From contig CM076997.1 of NCBI GenBank assembly GCA_039090855.1, positions 163,772,709 to 163,836,708 on the forward strand: 64,000 nt of DNA, read 5' to 3'. Made by a program: the position numbers and the translations under genes. A model generated the notes under the pieces. The model worked only from the letters and a program-made list of their open reading frames with translations. It was not told where the DNA came from and did no database searches. The DNA comes from Macrothele yani. Taxonomy: Eukaryota > Arthropoda > Arachnida > Araneae > Macrothelidae. This document shows, piece after piece, positions 57,018 through 64,000 of this stretch (position 1 is its first letter; each line of letters starts with the position of its first letter).

Positions 57018-59191
57018 GTATTCTGATCTACGCATAATTTTAGGGTTTAGGTCATCAATTGGTTAAACCCTCAAGCGGCAACTCCAGGAGTTTAAAGACC
57101 GGGATGGTGTGACACTTAAATGCCCATAATTTAGGAACGGATATCAAAAGAACATTTCGCTTGCAGAGAGGTATCTAGCGGGAAAGTTTGGAATCAGTGT
57201 ATCAAGCATATGGAAATTTTGATAGTGAGCAATGTAAAGGTTGTTCACTTCCCTTAGGAACAATGTACTGCCCTGTGAAACTGTGGGACACTACGTGACA
57301 TAAGACATAAAGATCAGATGCATTCGTTATCGGAAAAACAAAATGCCTAAAGAAGAAAGCCAGACAGACAGAAGTGAGGTCGGAAAACACTAGAATTTAT
57401 AGTAAGGCGTAAACATAAATATGGAAAGTAATATATAAAAGCTGAGTCGACGTCAAGAGTGGGTGTAAACTACCCACATAGCTTAAACTTGGTCGGGGAC
57501 GAGGAAAATCGCGCTGAACCATCCAAAAAACTGGAACCCAACGAGATTTGCATTTTCGGGCACTGTGTGAGGTTGTGGGACATTTTTTCATGTTTTCGTC
57601 GCATTTTTTACGTCATTTTGTTTTGGATTTTCTGTCAATTTCAATAACAAATTAAACGCTCGTAAGGATTATGGTTTCAAACTGCCAAACTCAAAACCAG
57701 GATTGCCAGATGACAAAAGCAGAAAACCTTCAAAAGTAGCTGATTTTGGCAATTCTGTTCAAGACACTGTTTAGTGCTATCACGTTTTGGGGAAAGAGAA
57801 TCCCGATTATCTACTTTTGTAAGAGACTGTGGAGGAAGACAGTGAACAGAAGAATTCAAATTCAGAGCTTCTTATCGTGTACTGTTTCTGACATCCCGAA
57901 CCCTTTATGTACTACCTAAAATTAGTCACTTGCTTTTTTCTTTTCTTCTGAGGTTTTATAATGCATTTTATAAAGAAAAGACACAATTCTACTTTATCAA
58001 TTGTCTACGATTGAATTTATTTAAGTTACAATTTAAAAAAAAAAATAATACAAAATGTTTTAGGGGTTTTCCCTTCAGACGTTAAGGGTATTTTTTGAAA
58101 ATGTTAGGTCAACATCCAGCCCCTGCTTACAATTATACATAACTACGAGGTATGGGACGAGAGGTATGCAAGTTTCTAAAATGTTACTTATTAAAAGATT
58201 CCTTTAGCTCCCCTGGGTTTTGGAATAAATGTCTGTGTAGGACCCGATTGATAGAGCATAAGGGCTTAAATTAAATATATAGATTGTTTTAGAAGAGAGT
58301 AATCAACTTCACCGGCACTGGTGTACCCAGCTTTAAGTTTATAAACTAATAAATCTTTTGATCTTATCATTTAGCCTGTGTCACTCGGTTAGTACTCAGA
58401 TATGTAAATTTCTTAAATAAATTTAGTGTTTTAAGCGAGATGTTCACCTGTTGTACGCATGTTTGTTTATGTTGCATACGAAAGGGCATGGCGAGCCCAT
58501 TGCTATTCCATACGAAATGCAACGCGATGCGCTTTGTTGAACCCTGAATTTGGAGACCCTATCTAACATTAGAGGGAGGACAATTTTTCAAGCATTCCTC
58601 ATAATGAATAAGTTGTGCTTTCAGTTTCTCAAGTGTTTCCCTCATAATGCTAGAAAGCTTTTTGGTAAAATAATGAGAACTCGTTAATATGGAGACTACA
58701 TTGCAAGCTTATAAATATTAAATGTGTTTCATATGTGTTCAAGAAAAGCAATAATTGTTTGGATTAGTAATAAGATTTTGAGAAATACTTATATTAAAGC
58801 GTATTTAGCTACGGAGCATTTTTTATCATAACATATGAATTCCAAAAACATAATTGCTTATGTCAGAAAGAAAATGTTTTACCCAGCATCCCATAACCGT
58901 AAGAAAACAAGTTTTTTTGAATAATTTGTCGGCAATTGGACTGTGAATTCATTTTGTATATTGTCGGTCTCTGGTAATGTCAATTTTTAATGGTATCTTT
59001 AATGCGCATTGCTTAAATACCTTTCCGATCATAAATGCATATGTCTCTTTTTAAATATTTAACTGTTGTTTTTGCATTCTTCTATTTTTTATGTTATCAT
59101 CGTTGCATTGCGAATACGTAGAGTATAGAGTACTATGTTTTATCCTCCAACGCATATCTTTCTTAATATTCTCATTTTCTGCTTTTTACAG
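57018..59191. other. A+T-rich 3' end of the 46-kb intron
   Basis: No element recognised apart from a short poly(A) run near 58035. The last 60 bp (TTCTATTTTTTATG ... TATTCTCATTTTCTGCTTTT) are pyrimidine-rich and end in ACAG, the acceptor of the next exon. Confidence 0.4.
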
Positions 59192-59309
59192 ACGCCACAA
59201 GTAGCGTATCTCCACGTATTACGCACACCATGCCAAAGGTAGAAACAGTTGTTGGACATACCGTTGAAATCCCTTGCGCAGCACAAGGCTATCCTTTGCC
59301 AACATATAC
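59192..59309 (+). CDS. Dscam: Dscam-family exon: first half of Ig domain 3
   Basis: The 118-bp exon lies between CTTTTTACAG and the strong donor GTAAGT. The first two bases AC complete the split Asp codon from the exon at 12891; 38 full codons follow (ATSSVSPRITHTMPKVETVV, then GHTVEIPCAAQGYPLPTY), and AC begins a Thr codon. SPRI at the start, the first Ig3 Cys in IPCAAQG and a Y-P-x-P-x-Y ending before an expected Trp are the Dscam Ig3 N-terminal pattern. Position, phase (1 to 2) and length match the insect Dscam1 exon 6 class, whose members are alternatively spliced. Whether alternatives exist here cannot be told; none was recognised in this window. Confidence 0.9.
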
Positions 59310-59860
59310 GTAAGTGCACTTGAGAACTCAGATTTCATCGTGACTTTTCTTCGTTATCAAATATTAAATGCATACATTTTGCATAAAAAATGCTTAGAGC
59401 CGGAAAATCGAAGGGGGTTACATGAATAAATAATCAATGAAAAAATATATAAACCTTTGAGGCTTCAGAAAGACAGTGAACAATTGGTAGAGTATCATCC
59501 CTAACTTCGTTTTTTACGACCAATATTTAACTTTCTACTACAAAAGGTTTTCAAAAATACATAGATATGTCTTTTATTTCGCAATTTATGTTACATTCTG
59601 AGCACAAAAGGCGTTCCATGAATATATTTAAAGAAAAACTGAGATCATTTTTCATTTCAGTATAGATTGAACGTTCTGAAACATTTGTTTTTTCTGCTAA
59701 AGGAATTTTTCGAATTTCTCGTGATTTAGATTACATGTCATTGCATGGAAATGGAGCCTTTTCAGAGTATGTTATGAATGACGAAAAAAAAGCATTTCAT
59801 GCATTTATTGCAGAAATATTTTACCAGCTGAGAAAAGTGTTTTACATGCAAGAGTAAGAA
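59310..59860 (+). other. start of the next Dscam intron
   Basis: The donor GTAAGTGC lies at 59310. A+T-rich, with phrases such as CATAAAAAATGC and CATTGCATGGAAATGG that may be weak units of the ~150-bp repeat. No exon for the second half of Ig3 was found. Confidence 0.4.
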
Positions 59861-61270
59861 CACTCACAGGCAATGAAATTTGCGCACCATGAAGGTAGCA
59901 TCACATTGAACTGAAATTTTATGGACGTAATGATACAGATGAATGATACACTTGATGGCAAAAACAGAGTTGCAGGACAATTACAGAGAGATCGGTGGTA
60001 CGCAGTCCGGTCATCTTCAGTAGCGTGTCGCACTGCCCCGTGCGGTGATACATGCTGCAATGCGGACCGGCATGGAGGCGAACAGACGCCTGATGTTGTC
60101 TTGCGGCAGACTGGCTTACACGTGTTGGACGGTGTGCTCAAAATCCTGGATACTGCACCACGGCGGCTGCCAGCGTTTCAACTGTTCCCACACATGCTCG
60201 ATATGGGACATGTCCAGGTAGCGGGTTGGCCATTGCAGTGTCTGGACATGACGTAGGCAGTCCTGTGCAACCCGAGCCGTGTGCGGGTGGATATTATCCT
60301 TCTGGTATAGCACACCTGGAATCCCGGCCAGGAATGGGAGCACATGGGGCCGTAGGATCTCATCCATATACCACTGGCCCGTCAATGATCTACGTACCAT
60401 TACTAGAGCTGATCGGCTATCATAGACAATTGCTCTCTAGAGCATAATGCCCGCATTGGGGGAAATGTGGCACTCTATAGCAAGGTCGGGATTGTGCCCT
60501 TGACCCGGGGACCTCCACACCCGGACACGATGACGATCTGTCCCAAAAACGAAGCGGCACTCATCACTAAACACCACACGTCGCCGGTCTGTGGCTGTCT
60601 CCGTCGCTCTGGCCTGGCACTACTGCACACGGAGCCGGCGATGTTCCGGTGGTAATGGCAGCACACGTAAGTGGCGTTGGGATCGCTGATTCGTACCGCG
60701 GGGCATCGAGAAATGGTTCGTGGGCACATAGGAGCCACTACATTTGCTTGTATAGTTGACCGGGTCCCTGACGAAACCGTTCGTGTCTGGGGCACGATCC
60801 GTCGATCCTCTGTACCGATGGCCTTCCTGGTCCGTCCGGAGCCGCTCCGCCTTGTGGCAGTCCTATCACGTGTCCACTGCTCCCGACACAGTCGGACGGT
60901 ATGGTCAGAACGATCCACATGGCGTGCTATACGGTGCGCTGACCACCCTGCTGTTTTCAGCCCGATGATCCAGCCTCTTTTCAAAATCCGTCAGTTGTGT
61001 AAATCTACGTCTATGGCGGGTACCTGGTATTCCTGTCACTCTGTACTCTTGCTTGGGTCGGCCCGTGCGTTTCACTTTCATGGGGCATCGACTACACGCC
61101 GGTTTATCAGGCTGCAGGTCCGTGCTTGCAGCGCCACCACAGGGTGTGTGGTCATGCGCACGTGCACCAAACGTGGATCATGTGCATACCAGCACGCACT
61201 GTAGCTATTTGCAAATTTCGTGGTTGTAGCATGTTTTTTCTAGGTGCACAAATTTCATTGTCCGTTAGTG
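59861..61270 (-). mobile_element. Tc1-like element
   Basis: Left CACTCACAGGCAATGAAATT and right AATTTCATTGTCCGTTAGTG are inverted repeats continuing to TGCGCACC/GGTGCACA (about 28 bp). The right TA is present (61271); the left is AA. Length 1.41 kb. Confidence 0.8.
59990..60984 (-). pseudogene. Tc1-like transposase, D32E spacing, broken
   Basis: The N-terminus (from 60984) reads MKRGWIIGLKTAGWSAHRIA then RHVDRSDHTVRLCREQWTRD and RSGSGRTRKA, the paired-like DNA-binding half. The shifted middle (about 60560) holds the first catalytic region. The C-terminal open part 60400-60116 has MDEILRPHVLPFLAGIPGVL, YQKDNIHPHTARVAQDCLRH (second Asp), WPTRYLDMSHIEHVWEQL (Glu). The distance between them is 32 residues, as in the inner Tc1 at 14037. 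Several frameshifts make it inactive. Confidence 0.8.
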
Positions 61271-61860
61271 TACGTTCCGCGAAAGATTTTTGACTTATAA
61301 CTTTAGTATTACCTTGATTTCTGAGTTTATATTGTTATGTAAATTTTGTTACTTCTCTCTTTCATATTTTTTTAACGGCGCATTACTTCCTTAAATTTCC
61401 TTACATATTTTGGCAACACTAGCAAAGGTTTAAAAGTAAATAAAAACTACGGCGATAATAAAACGTGTGTTTTCAGCGTGGTTGTACGAACGCAAGAGAA
61501 TTTGCTGATTCATATGTGGCTTGTAAATTTGAAATTTGATACTACGAAGTTTAGAGATTGTATATAAATGTTCTTGTATGTTATTTATATTATCGTGACG
61601 TTTCTGCAATCGTATAAATTCGACAAGCGTAAATAATAGACCTTGCTTTGGTTATTACGTAAGTTGCTCATTTATACGAACTGTGGTCGTAATTTATATC
61701 TTTAAAACATAAGGCTGTTTCTTTCTACAATCCGCCAGCACCACTCACTGGAGCAAATTTTAAGATTTTCTTTAAATGAAAGCTTCTGACCCACAGATTT
61801 GTCATCGCTAATTTTTATTGTCATAGGTAATTCTTTATGCTACCATGGCATTTTGTTTGT
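61271..61860. other. unassigned intron DNA
   Basis: A+T-rich; no motif, frame or repeat recognised. Confidence 0.3.
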
Positions 61861-62760
61861 TCAATCCGCCGTAAGCGGAACGATACACGGCAAATTGGAA
61901 ACTACTTGAAAGCCTTTTGATTCGGTAGTACAGCCAAAGATAATAAAAAATAAACGGAATAGCCTACGCTCACCGGAAAGAAGAAAGCTTACCAACGGTG
62001 AAAGAATTAACCGAATCGGTTCAGTAGTTTTCGAGATTAATAAAAATAAATTCCGTATATTATCGTGAACTATTTTCTTTTACGTTGGGTGGGATCAGGT
62101 AGTATGTAAACAAAGCGGAACGATACACGGGAAATCGGGAACTACTTGAAAGCAATCTGATTTGGTAGTTCAGCCAAAAATAATAAAAAGATAATAATAA
62201 ATAATTAAGAATAAACGAAATAGCCTGTCTCCACCAGAAAGAAATAAACTTCCCAACGGTGAAAGAATTATCCGAATCAGTTTAGTAATTTTTGAGGTTA
62301 CCTCAAACACACAAACAAAGTTTATCTCTTTATATTTTATTAGTATTAATATAGATAAATGAAATAGCATATGTCCACCGGAAAGGAATAAGCTTCCCAA
62401 CGGTGAAAGAATTATCCGAATCGGTTTCGTAGTTTTGGAGATAAATAAAAAGAAATTCCGTATATTATCGTGAACTATTTTCTTTCACGTTGGGTGTGAT
62501 TAGGTAGTATGTAAACAAAGCGGAACGATACACGGGGAATCGGGAACTACTTGAAAGCGATCTGATTCGGTAGTTTAGCCAAAAATAATAAAAAATGATA
62601 AAAAGATAATAATAAATAATTAAGAATAAACGAAATAGCCTATGTCCAACGGAAAGAAATAAACTTCCCAACAGTGGAAGAATTATCTAAATCAGTTCAG
62701 TAGTTTTCCAGATTACTTCAAGCACACAACGTTTCTCTCTTTATACATTATTATAGATTA
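61861..62760. repeat. cluster of partially duplicated repeat units
   Basis: AAGCGGAACGATACACGG occurs at about 61873, 62116 and 62519, and CAACGGTGAAAGAATTA near 61993, 62257, 62398 (and as CAACAGTGGAAGAATTA near 62669). GTTTCTCTCTTTATA-type ends followed by TTATTATAGAT close two units (62325, 62735). The arrangement suggests two or three insertions of one family plus partial tandem duplication. The end motif resembles the 3' end of a common arthropod repeat, but the class is undecided. Confidence 0.65.
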
Positions 62761-63330
62761 CATAATGATACAAAACAATTGTTAAAACCAAACTGGCAAA
62801 ATAAAACACATATTTAACCCCAATGTGTAGTTATCTAGAGACGATAGCATTTCGGGTCACTGAAAGAATGTCTCAATACTCCAAAGCAAGCCCGTCAACG
62901 ACGGGTAACCACATGTTTATACAATAATAAGGAACGTCATCGGTAAATTCGTATACTAGTAGTTGGAAAAAAATAAAAATGAATGGGAATATTACGAAAT
63001 GTTTTTGTTAGGGAACCTTGTTACACACACTGCCCATTATAATTCAACGGTTTATTATAGTTATGTATTTTATTACGATTCGTGTTATATGACAAGAAAA
63101 CATTTTAGTCACAGCTTTTTCAACCGTGCATGATACGGGTTACGGACTAGTTTATTTCTTAATGTAAAAGCAAATGCATTGTTTCAACTTCCAATCTGCC
63201 AAAACACCAACCTTGTGACTTTAGAACATCATAGATTGGACAATACACTGTTTATGAAATACCTCTGAACATTTGCTTCAAATGCAGAATATTCAAATTT
63301 AATATATATCAAATACGTGGAGATAATGTA
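62761..63330. other. unassigned intron DNA
   Basis: No motif recognised. Short frames only. Confidence 0.3.
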
Positions 63331-63331
63331 A

Positions 63332-63380
63332 ATGGACGATGTAATCACTCTTTCCACGTTATTTTTTAAACAACGCATAA
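63332..63380. repeat. 48-bp segment shared with the palindrome centre
   Basis: ATGGACGATGTAATCACTCT followed by TTCCACGTTATTTTTTAAAC and AACGCATA is repeated exactly at 63745-63792. The TCACTCTTTCCACGTT core is similar to the family C terminus (TCGCTCTTTCCACGTT). Confidence 0.8.
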
Positions 63381-63564
63381 CTTCATGTGAAATAAATGCC
63401 GAGCCAGCTGGTGGATCACTAAAAGATACGAACCAAGCATTTTTCGATATTATCAACAATCAGTTACTTCGCTGTCTACGTAACATTCTGCGCTTACCGA
63501 ATTTTCGCCATATAAATATTTCATTGAATAAACATCCGCTTGCACGAAGCTTTGCTTGTTTGAC

Positions 63565-64000
63565 CTAAGTTCACATGCGCACAACTTTGAAATCTAAAGG
63601 GGAAATCGGGACTTCAGTTTCGTGTCAGAAAACGACCAACCATCATCTATGCTACAGTGAGATTCTGGAGAAGGCGTAGCTCTCAAAAAGATCTCCAACT
63701 GCTTAAATTAAATTTCATAAGTATAGAGTTAGAATATTCTGCAAATGGACGATGTAATCACTCTTTCCACGTTATTTTTTAAACAACGCATAGCGACGGA
63801 AAGAGTGATTACATCGTCCATTTGCAGAATATTCTAGCTCTATACTTATGAAATTTAATTTAAGCAGTTGGAGATCTTTTGAGAGCTACGCCTTCTCCAG
63901 AATCTCACTGTAGCATAGATGATGGTTGGTCGTTTTCTGACACGAAACTGAAGTCCCGATTTCCCCTTTAGATTTCAAAGTTGTGCGCATGTGAACTTAG
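63565..64000. repeat. near-perfect palindrome with 204-bp arms, reaching window edge
   Basis: 63565-63768 is complementary to 63798-64000 with one substitution (near 63730) and one single-base indel (near 63690). The spacer is 29 bp. The left arm begins CTAAGTTCACATGCGCACAA. It may be a foldback transposon, a recent inverted duplication, or an assembly artefact; the symmetry may continue past base 64000. Confidence 0.9.

Larger units (their letters stand above)
13041..59191 (+). other. 46-kb Dscam intron packed with transposable elements
   Basis: The donor GTGAGA at 13041 and the acceptor CTTTTTACAG ending at 59191 bound it. It contains at least five Tc1, three mariner, one hAT, two RTE, one Penelope-like and many SINE/MITE insertions on both strands, listed separately. 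No further Dscam exon was recognised inside, but only by eye. Confidence 0.8.

Noticed and set aside
13041..59191. Additional Dscam alternative exons inside the intron
   Set aside because: I looked by eye for the CARGYPxPxY-GT pattern with a preceding acceptor and found none; a profile search would be needed to exclude divergent ones.
60467..61204. + strand frames of 62-177 codons
   Set aside because: Antisense shadows of the Tc1 transposase on the - strand.
63332..63568. 78-codon frame as a gene
   Set aside because: Starts inside a repeated segment and ends at the palindrome border; no motif recognised.

Overview
The window is nuclear DNA of an arthropod with a large, A+T-rich genome full of transposons. 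The host gene is a Dscam-family cell-adhesion receptor on the + strand, seen as two short immunoglobulin (Ig) exons at 12891-13040 and 59192-59309. Their splice phases match (1 base + 2 bases completes an Asp codon) and together they read from the end of Ig2 into the start of Ig3. The intron between them is 46,151 bp and is filled almost entirely with repeats. The upstream 12.9 kb and downstream 4.7 kb look like parts of the neighbouring introns. The sequence does not tell a large-genome insect from a chelicerate: the exons fit insect Dscam1 exon 5/exon 6 but are divergent, and the transposon mix occurs in both groups.

Upstream part (1-12890): a tRNA-derived SINE; a broken hAT-type transposase (-); a jockey-like non-LTR retrotransposon (-) in which ORF1 is joined to the RNase H end of ORF2, with endonuclease and reverse transcriptase missing; a Tc1/mariner element with terminal inverted repeats (TIRs) of about 270 bp and D41D spacing; an RTE reverse transcriptase fragment; two Tc1 relics; and a 47-bp tandem repeat.

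The 46-kb intron (13041-59191), in order: a Tc1 element with a second Tc1 nested in it; a degenerate ~150-bp repeat block with a perfect 32-bp-stem hairpin; SINE family B; a mariner deletion derivative; a complete-ended hAT element with 8-bp target duplication; a Tc1 relic (-); a second, oppositely oriented ~150-bp repeat block whose units carry CTCF-core-like sites; a full-ended mariner; a tRNA-promoter element with inverted-repeat ends (family C); a hairpin MITE; two RTE elements tail to tail, one holding a 2.75-kb in-frame 81-bp tandem array made from its own reverse transcriptase; a 32-bp satellite grown from the end of family C; a mariner with a duplicated 5' part; a Penelope-like scrap; SINEs nested with target duplications; and two Tc1 elements.

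Downstream (59310-64000): another Tc1 (-), a repeat cluster near 62 kb, and a near-perfect ~204-bp-arm palindrome that reaches the window edge. No transposase or reverse transcriptase here is uninterrupted, so the locus is a graveyard of mostly inactive elements. No bona fide tRNA, rRNA or CRISPR was found. The most unusual signals are the indel-free 81-bp RT-derived array, the periodic CTCF-like repeats, and tRNA-type promoters sitting inside inverted-repeat elements.
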